A stretch of 37,500 bases of DNA from Sphaeroforma sirkka (GCA_001586965.3 LUCW03000328.1:82501-120000), one strand, 5' to 3'. Shown: positions 19,787 to 31,570, numbered from the stretch's first letter. A program made the numbers and translations. Notes: generated by a model from the letters alone, not told the origin.

Positions 19787-21819
19787 ATGGCTAAGGGTAC
19801 TTCTAAAGGCAAGGGAGCCGCTAGCTCTAAGCCTGCTAAGCCTGCCGAGGTTCCTGAGGTCCCTGTGGAAACACCTAGCCTGTCTGGAGTTGAGCCTGCC
19901 GAGGATACTGTTGGGGAAGCAAATTCTGAGGTTGGTACAGAGGATTATTCTGAGGATGACTCGTCGGATCCTAAAGCCTTGGAAGAAGAGGTATCTACTA
20001 CCGCGGAAAGGCTCGCCAGCGTCCGTGTATCACCTAGGAGTGAAGCTCAGGACCCCAGCTTGCCCCCTGACCACGTGCCGTCAAATATTGGGGATAAACG
20101 TCGAAAGGCTGGAAAATTCGTGGATACGAATGTCGGGGGCATTATAACTCCACATCTAAAGGACACTCCAGCACAAATCCGGAGTGAAAAGGAAGTATTG
20201 GACCTGTCCGAAAATTTTGGTTTCGCCATCGATGGAGAAGCCATTCAATTCAGCTCAAATCTTGGGGCCGAAGCTGAGGACGCCATAACTCGACAACGAG
20301 TGGTTGGATCCTCTCAATCTCGACGCCAATTGAACCGCACTGAAGCGCTCTTGAAGGAGCTAGCGGCAGCAGCAGTTGTGGACCCCTCTATCGTGTCCCA
20401 CTTGGCTGATATTCTTCCTATACCGAAGAAGAAGAAAAAATTCAGGCCGGGTTTCGAACCCGAGACCTACTGGTTTACCAGCCAGTATGTTTACCACTAA
20501 GCCAGTTACCACTGGCGTGAGAGATAATATTTCAAAATTTAATCTCTATAGCTCTGATGCTACCATTGACCATCCTCTTGACAAACCTAACCCTGTCAGA
20601 GGATATGATCGTATGGAACTCGATGAGGCTTACCATCCTCGTAATATCGACCCTCATTTGCCAACTAACCCTGGTAATCACGATTTTGGCAATCGCTACA
20701 CCAGTACCTCGTTAGAGAGTTCCCGCTCTAATCCTGAGGATGAGGAAGTGAGAACCAGACATACTCGTCTCAGGCTATTACGCTCTGGTATGCAAGTCCT
20801 TGAGGACCGTCTATTGAATGACTCTGACCTTGACGATAGGAAAGCGGATAACATTCGCTATCTAATCGATAACAAGAGAAAGGAAATAGACACCATCTTG
20901 GCACTAGCAGCCCGTAGCACTGAGCATGAGCTTCGTGAACACTTAGAACCAAGCTTTATTAAGCAGCTAGGTAACGCGCAGGCTGAGGTCGATTTCTCTA
21001 CTAATGAGAGTACAGTGGAGACACTGAAGGCCTTCGACCAACTTAAGGAGTCTGCCAGCCTTAAGGATAAGCAGATGATGAATGCCTTTATTCATTTCTG
21101 TGAGCCAGGTGAATGGCGAACTATCTTGAAGGCTCATGAGCCCAACTGGAAAGCCCTACCCTGGCACCAGTTGCGTGATAATATACTTAACACCTTTTTG
21201 AAGATGCACGTGACCGTGAACTTCTAGAGTCTCGCAAGTTCTTTGCAAACGATACCACTTTCGAGGTGCTCTAGCTCATATGACACATATGAATACTCGG
21301 ATGGGTGGTCGTACCTATACTGGCGAATATTTATTAATTTGTCAGATGATGGAGACTCTGGGAGCTAACCTCTTTAAGAAAGTCAATGACGACATCATCG
21401 CCTATGGTGATTTGCGATCTATGCCTTGGTCTGTCTTTGAGAAGATAGTACACAAGCATACCAATTCCTCTACTAGAGTACTTAGTACCACGAGCTACAC
21501 CCAGCCCACTAAGCGAAACGCAGTAGAGACTAATACTGCGCGTAGTACTAAGAAACCTCGCACTACTACTGGAGGGGGTACTGGCTCTTCTTCTACCGAA
21601 CCGAAAGGTGAAAAGAAGGTGAGAGTGCCTTGCAAGAAGTGTGGTTACAACCTCACAAAACGTAATGGCAAGTGGAATGGTAGACATGACCCTGTTAAGT
21701 GTGCACCAGGCAAGCCAAATTTTGGGCACTATATGAAAGAGTGTGCTATTTCCAAGGGTACTAACGGTTGGCACAAAGAGGATTGCAAGGACTTGCCGGA
21801 CCTTCAAGTTAAGCACTGA
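19787..21819 (+). pseudogene. gag of element A (broken)
   Basis: The likely start is the ATG at 19787 (MAKGTSKGKG), after a 5' leader; a longer in-frame ATG at 19676 has a hydrophobic leader atypical of gag. An acidic, Ser/Pro-rich N-terminal part runs to about 20440, where a tRNA-like sequence interrupts it. The frame resumes at about 20508, with a helix-rich capsid-like region to about 21195. Further frameshifts near 21195-21200 (at a T5 run) and 21260-21280 follow. The last part (21280-21819) has a Lys-rich linker and cysteines (CKKCGY about 21631, then C and H/C further on) that resemble an extended zinc knuckle. The product would be the structural nucleocapsid and capsid protein. Confidence 0.75.
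20441..20511 (-). pseudogene. tRNA-like sequence inside gag of element A
   Basis: On the minus strand there is an A box (TGGCTTAGTGG) and a perfect B box (GGTTCGAAACC), a T arm with TTCGAAA loop, and an anticodon stem ACTGG/CCAGT around an 8-nt loop containing GGT. A T6 run follows, as a Pol III terminator would. The acceptor strands (TGGTAAC and CCTGAAT) do not pair and the loop has one extra base, so it is not a functional tRNA. It is probably a tRNA pseudogene or a piece of a tRNA-derived SINE. The gag frame changes across it by the amount expected for a 73-nt insertion. Confidence 0.65.
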
Positions 21820-21929
21820 CAGTACCATATGTGTGCACTAGAGCAAGATTATGAGAAAATGTTCAATAAAATCTATACCAAAGGAGATGAACGTATCTTT
21901 CAAACAGGTTTCGTAAATGGAGAAAAGTT

Positions 21930-24014
21930 ATGGCACTATTTGATCCAGGGGCTGAAGTCTCTGCTATCTCACGCCGAGTAGCCTACGCTACAGATATGGC
22001 TGTCCATAACGAAACAACTGATTTAATCTTGGGAAATGGCAAAGTTACTACTTGCGAACAAGCCATTGACTATGCACACATAATGCTGTCAGATAGAAGA
22101 GAAGTGAAGACTCACCTAATCGTTACTGACATGTCTCAGAAATACGATTTAATTATAGGTATGACTGATCTTCTCAGTTTAGGTATAACACTCACTGGTC
22201 TGCCTAATGGGCTAGACCCGAATAAAGATCAGTCAGATGATAATATGTTAAAGATACCTAAACCTCCGGAAGGTGAAGCAAAGGATATGATTCCGCACTT
22301 CACCGATATAATTATGGACTTAATTATACAAAACAGGAAGATTGCAATAACTGACTGGTGTATGTTTAAGTTCTCTAATGGGTACGTTAGACTTGACTTA
22401 ACAAACGTCGACTTCTCTAAGTTAAAGTGTCCTTCACATAACTACGTGAGTTGGAGACACAAAGACGTTGTCAAAACCCAAATCAAAGATTGGTTAAAAC
22501 AGGGTCTAATTGAAATCAATTATGATGCAACCCCAGTTAACTTAGCTCTCTTAGCGGTCGATCAATATAAATCTGATGGAACGTTTAGTAAAACAAGAGT
22601 AGTACTAGACCTGTCGCCAATCAACAAACTAATTCCGCAACATAGTTTTCCCTTACCTAAGATAAGCGAGATACTACGCAAAATGGAGGGTGCGACTATC
22701 TTTTCCAAGATAGACTTAAAAGCTGCATTCCATCAACTACAAATATATCAGCCTCATAGGAAATACTTTTTCTTTACTTGGCAAGGTAAGAAGTACCAGT
22801 TTAAAGGTGCACCTGAAGGCTTACACATGTTACCTTCTTTCTTCCAACAAGTTATGATGGAACTATTTGCGGACCTGTCGTATAACGTATCAGTCTATTT
22901 AGATGATATAGTTATCTTTACAAAGACAGCACATGAACATGCTAAACTCGTTAAAGAAGTCTTAAAGCGACTTAATCATGCTAAACTTAAGATTAACGAA
23001 GACAAGTGTTCTTTTGCTAAAGATACTATACACTTACTTGGCTACAAAGTATCTGCAGCAGGGGTAGAAATTGATCCTGGCAAGAAACAGTTTCTGTTGG
23101 ATTTATCAACACCAATTACTGGAAGAGATGTGAACTCTGTGTGTGGGTTTGTTAACTTCTTCTCGGATTCGGTACCGCATCTTTCTCATTACTTAAAGCC
23201 TTTCAGTCACCTACGGCTGCACAAAGGACCTTTGGGAAAGCTTTGGACTAAAGAATGTGATGATGCATTTAAACTAGTCAAAAGTAAAGTAATGGACGCA
23301 CCTATCATGTAGTACCCTGTGGATGGTGTCCCATTCCAAGTAGCAACCGACGCTTCAGATCGAGCGGTAGGTGGAGTGCTTTACCAAACGATAAATGGTA
23401 AACCGCGCTACATACAATTCTTTAGCAAGAGTTATAATAAGAGTCAACGGAATTACCCTACCGTTAAACAAAAGCTTCTTGCTATAGTTACTGCGCTAAG
23501 ACAGTTTAAAGACTACCTTTATGGAAGTTACTTTACTGTCGCCTGTGATCAAAAGTCTTTAACATACTTAAAAGATATGAACCCTGATTCACAGTTGGTG
23601 AGCCGCTGGCATGACATTATTGCCAAGTTCGCTTTTAATATAACACACATACCAGGAATACATAACCATCTTCCTGACATGCTCTCTCGACTTGTGCCCG
23701 ACTACCAGAAAACAGTCAAGGAGTTATTAGCAACCGATTGGATGCTAAATAAGAAATGGTTTAACCTCGCTCAATCACGATGAGGTCCATTTACTGTTGA
23801 TATGTTCGCCGCAGAACATAACAAACAGGTTTCTGAATATAGGTCGTTGACTCATCCTAAAGGTGATGCATTTCAGCTTGACTTATCAAAGCATAATGCG
23901 TGGGCTAACCCACCTTGTCAACTTATCGCACAGTTGTTAAATTATGTTAATATTACTAAATCTACCATTACGCTGTGTTGTCCCTTACGTAACTCCGACC
24001 CATGGATACGTGTG
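21930..24014 (+). pseudogene. pol of element A, 5' part: protease, RT, RNase H, NPPC domain
   Basis: One frame runs through, broken by an in-frame TAG (23310-23312) and TGA (23781-23783). The protease motif FDPGAE keeps the catalytic Asp but has Pro where Ser/Thr is usual. RT has VVLDLSPINK, SKIDLKAAFHQ and the catalytic YLDD (ORF residues 323-326). RNase H follows the TAG, with ATDASD and a DQKSL in place of the usual DHK. After the TGA comes DMFAAE...NPPC, a region also present in element B. The frame is then cut at about 24014, in the middle of the block that in B reads PWFQLFKSLL, and its continuation is at about 31571. Confidence 0.88.
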
Positions 24015-24017
24015 TAG

Positions 24018-24386
24018 TAAACACATCAAAATACGATACTAAAACCTACTGAGTCTCCCTGAGGCTCAGTGCGGTGTATTTATTCTTATATTTGATTGTC
24101 TACGTGGTCTACAAATAATTCACCTCGTGTGAATTAATTGTAAATTAATTCTAACTCCACACTGATAGTGGTTTAGGGGACTTTTACCACACTCCCCTCA
24201 AGCTCAAGCGTCACCAGTGATTGAAGAGCTTCAAAAATAAATGACCTCTTAAACTATTGAAAATTAAACATATATAACTAGTAGTGTAAATAAACAATAT
24301 ATATATATATATATATAAACTAATGAAATCCTTCTGCTGAGTAAGTTCTTGCCTTGGAAACTGGTCTTTTGAACCATCCCGGCTGT
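24018..24386. other. Left flank of element B (possible degraded 3' LTR)
   Basis: In the minus-strand sense this lies just past a G7-TGAAAA stretch that would be the polypurine tract of B, so it is where the 3' LTR should be. It has a short AT microsatellite (about 24297-24316) and an inverted AATTAATT/AATTAATT stretch near 24130-24150. I found no matching copy at 30013-31570, so the LTR call is only positional. Confidence 0.3.
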
Positions 24387-24465
24387 GCTGGTATATTTTC
24401 ACCCCCCCAAAAAAAGCTAGGGTATCCGCTGGTATGTTTTCACCCCCCCATAAGCTAGGGTATCC
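24387..24465 (-). repeat. Tandem duplication of a polypurine-tract-like unit
   Basis: Two units (24387-24427 and 24428-24465) share GCTGGTAT.TTTTCACCCCCCC and AAGCTAGGGTATCC on the plus strand. On the minus strand each reads G7-TGAAAA, a purine-rich stretch placed between the end of integrase and the presumed 3' LTR of element B, the usual place for a polypurine tract. Confidence 0.6.
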
Positions 24466-24607
24466 GCTGGAGTTATACTCGCCTATAAGCTCGAGTTGTG
24501 GAATCGTCTTTCGCCTCTATACCGTGGTGAAATCTCACGAGGAGAGACAAAACTCCGATCCGGAAGTAGATGATAGACATCTAGTATTCATCAACGTAAC
24601 GTTGGAA

Positions 24608-24795
24608 TTATTGTTGTTGTGCCGCTTTCTTCTTCTGCCGAGTTTGCTCGGCTTTGTGGTATGCCGCGATGTCATTCGGATCGTCAAAAGCTTCGGCTGA
24701 CTCCCAAGTTGGATCACCATCCCGCCAGCGAACCAAGTATTCTGTATTCCCTGTGGAATCATTCTGTCTATGTCGAATGATGTAACGGAACGAGA
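24608..24795 (-). other. Chromodomain of element B, out of frame
   Basis: Reading the minus strand one frame off the integrase ORF gives TEYLVRWRDGDPTWESAEAF, then a Lys/Gln-rich tail ending in TAA at 24608-24610. The aromatic residues Tyr and Trp and the WE pair are the chromodomain hallmark. Chromoviruses carry this at the integrase C-terminus to direct integration toward marked chromatin. The 956-codon ORF misses it because of a 1-nt deletion near 24795. Confidence 0.85.
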
Positions 24796-27700
24796 ACTAT
24801 CCTGCCACATATGATCTTCTAAAGGCTTTTCGGTGGCTCTATGGACTAGTCGCAAAAGTTCCACTCTAACTGGTTTACCTTTGAAAGTATCTGGAAGTGA
24901 ACCATCCTTGTGTGTCAGTTCATATCCTTGTCCCTGTCTGGCTTTGACAACGTATGGTCCAAACATTGGTCGCATTGCTTTGGTTGTGCGACCTTCGGAC
25001 CGTACCATTACCACATCCCCTGGTTGAAAGGCGATAAAATCGTAAGCATGGAGGCGGTCAAACTGCCTGGATAATGTGTCTGCGTATTTCTGCGTGACCT
25101 TGTAAAGCGTCGGCAAGATAGTGTCGTGCAAACGATCCAGCCGGTGTGCCCAAGCCTCATTGGTGACCGGCTGATTCCCCGGAAGGTCATCCGTGAAGTC
25201 AGCAAACGGAACATGACGGCGACCGAAGTAAGCACTGAATGGTGCTGTCTTGTGTCGCCGAGATATTCGGAGGTTCTGGCACAGCATAATAAGTGGTAGT
25301 CGGACATCGCATGCCGTAGGCAAAGATTCACATAGCTTGCGAACTCCTTCGTGGATGTCTCTGTGTCTTCTCTCCGCTGCTCCCAGAACCTGAGGACGAT
25401 ATGGTGGCGACTTTGCATGCATCACTCCAACTTCTTGAGTTATTAATTTAACAATCTTGTTCGAAAACTCGCCTCCCTCGTCTGATTGAATTTTCCTGGG
25501 AAAACCATGTTCCCCAAACACCTCCATAAGTTTAGATGTCACCACTTCTGCTGACTTTGTGGCCGTTGCTCTCAATATCGAGTACCCCGTTGCTATATCC
25601 AAGACGTGCAATATATATCGATTTCCTGCTGCTGAAACTAGTGGCATTGGAATCATGTCGACTTGAATATGATCCCACGGATACTTTGCCGTTATATTAA
25701 TCATCGGGTGAAATCCCTTTCGTAACACCCTCTGTCCTAGACATGTGCGACAGTTTCTCCTAACTGTTTGTGCAAGTTCCAGAGCGTTAGGCCACAAATG
25801 TCCGTTCTGCTGTAGTTGAGCAACTGTATCTTCTGCTCTATGATGCACAATCTCATGCTGACACAAGGTGAGCTGTGTGCGACGGCTTATCTCTTCCTCA
25901 TCTGGAGAATCCGTCATGGCTACTTCCGAGATAGCGATCGATACTAGCCGAGACGTATCTAATGGGGTGACTTTCGATACTGAGGACGGTTCTGCATATC
26001 CCAATCGTGCTGAAAACGTCGCTGGAAGGCTGTAACCATTGCGTGGGCCTACTCTGGCAATGACTGTGTGACCCCATGGTGCCTTGCCACTCGCATACTT
26101 TCCGTATTTGAGGAAGGAGTGGGCTGTCCTTGGAACTAATACTGGGTCTCTTTGTAGAAGCGACTTGAATAACTGGAACCAAGGCTCGTGGGGCGCCCAC
26201 GGTAGACACACCGTAGCTGTGGCCCTCTCTGATCGTATCTTGCGCAACATTCTATGGATTAATCTCCATGGTGGGTTCATCCATCCGTCTATATCTTTCC
26301 AACAATGTGCAAACGCTCCACCCCTGTCATCGTCGGTGTAGTAGTGTGGCAAATGATGGTCCTGATGCGAAGCAAAGACATCGACATTATTCTCACCCAT
26401 AATCCGTTGCGCTTGCTCAAAGTAGTCCGAAAAAAGTTGCCAACATTCTGCATATAGTACCTCCGGGTCCTCAGTCTCAACAGTTCCCTCATGAAGCCTA
26501 GACCACGCGTCTGGTAACACGTTCTTTATACCCGGGATGTGCGAGATAGTAAAATTGAAAGGCGCTATGATGTGATGCCATCGTTGTAGCATCGGATTCA
26601 GCTTTAGCTGTGTGTTCATATACACCAAAGCCTTGTGATCAGTCAACACTGAAAAGCGTTGACCTTCGAGATGATCCCGGAAGTGTGTGAGACCATATAC
26701 CAAGGCCAATAATTCCTTCATGGGTGTTGCGTAATTGCGCTGTGCTGCGTTGAGGGTCTTGCTGAAGAACATTAGGTATTGCTTCTTCCCTTCTATGGTC
26801 TGGAACAATGCACCTCCAATACCGTAGTCGCTTGCATCCGTTTCGAGTTGTAAAGGTACTTCGTCGACGGGGAATTTCAACACTACTGCCTCAACTATGG
26901 CTTGCTTCATGGCATCCCAAGCTTGCTGGTGTCTCTGTTCCCACCTGTCTCCAATGATTTCCTTAGGCTTCAGTCTTACAAATTCCCGGAGTGGGGCAAC
27001 TACCTCTGCAAAGTTTGGTAGGTGCTCGTGAAGAAAGTTGGCTAATCCCAAGGCCGATGCAATGTCTTTGTACTTCTTCGGGGTTGGCCAGTCAATGAGC
27101 TTGGCCTGCTTTTCATGGCAAATATCAATTCCGGCCTTCGATACTCGCTTCCCTAGGATCATGACTTCTTTGACTGCAAAATGACATTTTGAAGGGTTTA
27201 GCTTGAAACTGTGGTACGTCAGCCGCCGAATGACCTCTTTCACTACTCGTACGTGTTCCTCGTAGTCATCTGTTGCTATTACGATGTCGTCCAGGTAGTG
27301 GTGTGCCGGAAGTCCTTGCAATATCACACTCAGTGTACGCTGAAACTGCTGCGTCAGTGTGTAGTCCAAATGGCGCTGATGTAAAGGAATACTGGCTTTT
27401 GCCATGTGTGAAACTGAATAGATACTGAGAATCAGGGTGAATTGGGAGTCGATGGTACGCTGCGGTTAGATCCAATGTCGTGTAATATCTCTTCCCTTTG
27501 ATGTTACCAATGATGTCGTTGATACGGGGAATAATGAACTGATCCGCCGGTATTAATGCATTCACCGCTCTGAGGTCCAAACACACTCGCACTTTCTTTA
27601 GTTCTCCAGATTGAGTATACTCTGGCACGGCGAGCAAGGGTAAGTTGACGGAAGTGGCTGTATCCCTTTGAACTATGACCAAATCTTGAATCCACTTCTG

Positions 27701-28381
27701 CACCTGTCTATCTACCCATGGTATCCATTTGTCTGCTACAAAGTTCCTTACTGCCTTCCGCATCCTTGCAGCTTGATCTGGTGTCACTGGCAATCTAACT
27801 TCGCCTCCTTCCAGTCTGCACCTGTCCTTTTCTCGAATACCGTCATTGTCCCTCAGTTCCTTGTCTAGTTCCAGGCGAACACCGGTTTCCTCCGTCAAAT
27901 CTGGTGGTCGTCTCAACGGTATTGGTTCCAATAGTTTGTCTAGCTCCGTTGGATCTATGGGTGAGAATGGCGATTGAAGGCCTCCCACGTATAGCCCTAA
28001 GCCAGGCATAAGATCCTGGCCTACGATCGCGTCGATAGCCGGTGGTAGATTCATTAGCTCGAAAGACTGTTCTGTGAGCTCTAGACCATATCGTACTGGA
28101 GTTTGTACGGTTGAGCCTATTCGCCGTGTACGAAGACTACGATCAGCTAGGTATATATAGGATCCCTCCGGAGCCGACTTAATTTGCAATCCCCAATCGT
28201 GTGCGGATGTCGAATCAATGCAACTTCTGTTTGCCCCAGAATCCACTAACGCCCTGCATGTCTTACCGTTAATCAGGATGGATATGAATACTCGATTGTC
28301 CATTGAAAGTAATGGATCTTTGATCGATAATATCACAGGTGTGCTAGACGGGAAAACTAAAGTTGCATCTACATCCGACAC
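24608..28381 (-). pseudogene. pol of element B: protease, RT, RNase H, NPPW domain, integrase, chromodomain
   Basis: The first ORF (28381 to 27266) starts with a protease (VDSGAN, Asp at residue 47) and the first half of RT (CLDLRAVN, TTLDLTAAYH, SAPFGLH). A frameshift near 27355 moves RT into a second ORF (to 24535) of 956 codons from its first Met. That ORF has YLDD (residues 37-40) and RNase H (ETDASD at 188-193, Glu231, TDHKAL at 255-260). It also has an NPPW domain (about 341-415) and an integrase zinc site (His517, His521/522, Cys552, Cys555). The integrase core has Asp583, Asp642 and Glu678. The true C-terminus, a chromodomain, lies in a third frame after another 1-nt slip near 24795. 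All key catalytic residues are present; only frameshifts disable it, so it looks younger than A. Confidence 0.9.
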
Positions 28382-28390
28382 CCTTACGTC

Positions 28391-30012
28391 CTATTCCTGA
28401 TCGCTGCCTATGGTTTCCCACGTTGCATCCTCTTCCAACTCACCCTGTTCGATTTCGTCTGGGTGTGCCAGTATGGAAGCAATGTGTGTGTCTGTAGGCG
28501 TGGTCTCCTCCTGCTCCGTTTGCTGGTCGTCCGAGTCTATTAGAGTCGTAATGGTGTTGACCGCGGGCAAACTCTTATTGAAGGATACGCCTTGCTTAAA
28601 TCCTCGGCCCGAGTTGGATGTGAATCCAACCCGTTTGTTCGACTGGTAGTGCTTGCAGGATGATATATGCCTGAAACTGGGTGGGGCACCCGCTCTGCAC
28701 GCGTAACACGTGGTGGTCGTAGACGTGCTTGTGCGTTGTGTGCCGCCTCCTCCTGTATTCGTATTCAAATTACGATCTCGTTGTTGGGCTGGAAACTGTC
28801 TACGCCTATCCCCCCCACATTCATCTGTGTCCGTACCCGTTGTCTGAGGATGGCATCGGTTTCTTGTATGTCTGGATTTAAAATGCGGAGAAGGTCTTCA
28901 GTCTCCAGGTGGTCCCAACTTATGTGGTGTTGTAGCGTGCGTTCATACGTCATATTACCTGTCAGGTCCTCGAGGGCCTGTATGAGGCAGTGATTAAGCA
29001 ACCGCTTAGGAAAGTCCTTGCCCTTATCTGCTCGCTCCCAGGCTCTCTTGTGAACTTCCACAATCTTGTTCAAATGTTCCCTGGCTGACTCTACACCCTT
29101 GGTGCGGGGATACCCTTCGCCAACTTCTTAAAGGTAGGGTCTACGGTGGCCTTGCTCTCATGTTGACAGATTTGGTCTATGACCTGTTCCGCCGGATATA
29201 CCCTCAGCTCATTATGGTTGTCACGGAGATAGTCAATTGTGGCCTTTGCTGCCTTAAAATGTATGAGTACCTTATAGAACCAACGTACCATCCACGACTC
29301 ATCTAGTCCTGAGACATGGGCGTTCTTCAGTGCCTCTTCTAGCGCCCCTCGTGTGTCTCTATCGGCTACGTAGTTGTTTTCGTTCTGCTTCCCTACGATA
29401 ATCCCCATGTGGGTCGCTCAAATATTGCTCTAGCTGTCGGCCCCTGATTTCGTCAGAGTTTTGCTGACGAGTGCCCGTGGCCCACCCTGACATATTTCTA
29501 TGCCGTTGGACTTGTCGCTCATCCCCGTTGCCTGCGAGGGAATCCTGACTTGCACTGGTAAAACTCCCCGATCGAGTTCGCTTTCGAGTGAAATCTCGTT
29601 CAGGTGCTCGGTGAAAAGGCTGCCATGAATGCGGTCTATCACCCGCTGAATGAATGCCCGAAGTACCTCGGACCTTGGCTACCCTGTGTCGCTCAGCTGC
29701 TGGTTCAGCAGACTTTGAACGACTAGTATGCCTAATCACAAATTGCACCTCACTGTCTTCTGGATCTGCTCTCCCTCTTGCCGATAAGCGAGACCCGTGC
29801 CCCAACTGATGTCGCCTGCTTGCTGCCTGGCCCACGTCTTGGTCTGTCTGTTCATATCGCGGTTGTTCATCTCTTCGACACGATGCTACTGTCTGGCGCG
29901 AAGAAGCTGTGCCTCCTTGGTGGGTCTGCTCGAAATCTGACAAGGATCTCTGGGTTGCTTTGCCGTCGCGACGAGTGCGTCGAGGGCTACGGGGTGTTGG
30001 ACGCATAGGCAT
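28391..30012 (-). pseudogene. gag of element B (frameshifted into four pieces)
   Basis: Pieces: 30012-29359 (Arg/Ser/Gln-rich N-terminal part from MPMRPTPRSP), 29408-29091 and 29073-28765 (helix-rich, capsid-like), and 28768-28391. The last has a Cys/His patch, CYACRAG...SSCKHY, resembling a variant zinc knuckle, and an acidic tail. It ends 9 bp before the pol start at 28381. The pieces follow each other in different frames, so at least three frameshifts separate them. It would be the structural RNA-binding protein of the element. Confidence 0.75.
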
Positions 30013-31570
30013 CTTGATGTTAAGACTTCGATGTATGGCTTTGTGTTGTTGATGAATAGTTGGTCCAGATTGAAGGAGTGTCGGCTATTATATAATAGTT
30101 GACTTCAGCCATTTGTGTTACACACTTTCTTCTGCCGTTCTCCTCTCGTGATACCAAAATAGCTAATTATCATTGAATCATGTTGATGTCTACAAGGTCT
30201 GCTTGCGGGTCCCCGAAAACTCGTTGCGCTCGAATACACCTTGCTCCTTAATGATTGCTAATCATTTTGTTTGGGTTGGTTTTGTTAATGAGTACTCGTT
30301 TTGCTCTCCTTTGCTCTGCCTATAGGAGTAATTAAGAGTTGCTGATAGACTCGAAGCGTGTTAAATGATCAACCGCCTGTCGTGTTCTAGCGTTCTGAAT
30401 GCTCCTTTAATCCAACCTTCGGACCACTGTACTCCAACATCAATCAAATCCGAGGCCTGCAGCCAGGAAGTTCAGGTCAAGGTTCCCAAGAATAACCTTG
30501 AAGCCCAAGGTAGTTACATCGGTTATGAAGTTGGAAAACCAAAAACAAATTCCTTATTCAAACCAACTTGAGTGTACTTGCACGATGCCTGATAAGTGCT
30601 GTCTACTTTTGCATGTACTATTTCTTCTGTACCTTGCAAGAGTCCGCTGTATCTTGACGATTCGCCTTATACGTCGGTGATAACGTTCTCCTTAGTTTTC
30701 ACCAACAATCATACAACCGTACCAGGCTATGTTGGTCCTACGGCTGATTCACTTACGTTGACTTCCTTTCTCTCTAGAATGGAAATTTAAGTATATATAT
30801 GTATATATGGATATATATATACGAAAATGTATTTTGTCTTGTAACATCGGTAAATATGTCTTCTAGTTGTGTGTTGGTCGTGGGTTCGATACCCCCCGTG
30901 ATATATTTTTTCTTATGCTTTCAAGCTCGCGCATGCAACGATGGCGAACATTCGACTCCGAGATATTTTCGAAAAATCGATCTTCTAACCATGCCAGTCT
31001 TTTCGTCTAGCCAATTGATTACCAAAACTTGCTCCCGTAGTTGATATTTGTTGAAAATACGAGTTGAAATCGCATTTTTTCTGTCTCAGTTTCTCCCAAA
31101 CTGTGCCTAGCTCCTCTTCTGCATTGCTACCTGTCTCACGCGCGCTTAATTCACACGTTTCCATTCTACGTCGCCTGACACTGTCGATTCTACATTGCTA
31201 CCTGCTTTTCTTGATCACCTCTATCTGCCCTTTGTCGTCGCTGTACTCGCCCACACCTATGAAAATCTGCCATATCGACCTTCTCTACGCCAAATTACGT
31301 TCTTCTATACCCCTAACTGCGATACTGCATCATGTTCGTGTTGTGTGGATTGACTAGGCCAGTCAAAACATTGTTCAAACGTCCTATGACTGCTAATTAG
31401 TCAGAGGGAGGCCTTGATTGTCAACGACGGCCTGAAAAGTCGCATTGGAATTGAAGTATCTGGATTTTCGGACCGAAGATGGATTAAAAAATCAAAAGAA
31501 GAATGAATGGTTGTTGGGAAATGGTCGGATGACTAATTAATCTATAAAAATTTAGAAATAAAATTTTTTA
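30013..31570. other. Right flank of element B: no gene, B-box-like site
   Basis: In minus-strand sense this lies upstream of gag, where leader and 5' LTR would be; neither is recognisable. It holds an AT-rich microsatellite patch (about 30790-30825) and GGTTCGATACC on the plus strand (about 30882-30892), a good match to the Pol III B box, followed by a T6 run. No convincing cloverleaf or A box goes with it. Short open frames here have no recognisable content. Confidence 0.4.

Larger units (their letters stand above)
24018..31570 (-). mobile_element. Inserted block containing element B, a chromodomain-type Ty3/gypsy element
   Basis: This block separates two pieces of element A's pol that are contiguous in the homologous pol of B. 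Within it, element B runs on the minus strand: gag 30012 to 28391, then protease, RT, RNase H, NPPW domain, integrase and chromodomain to 24608. I could not identify a pair of LTRs or a target-site duplication at the block edges. Either the LTRs are degraded or B is a partial copy carried with other DNA. Outer segments 24018-24386 and 30013-31570 are AT-rich and hold no recognisable gene. Confidence 0.7.

Noticed and set aside
23310..23783. Stop-codon readthrough or selenocysteine in element A pol
   Set aside because: The same element has many indels in gag and integrase, so plain decay explains the stops.
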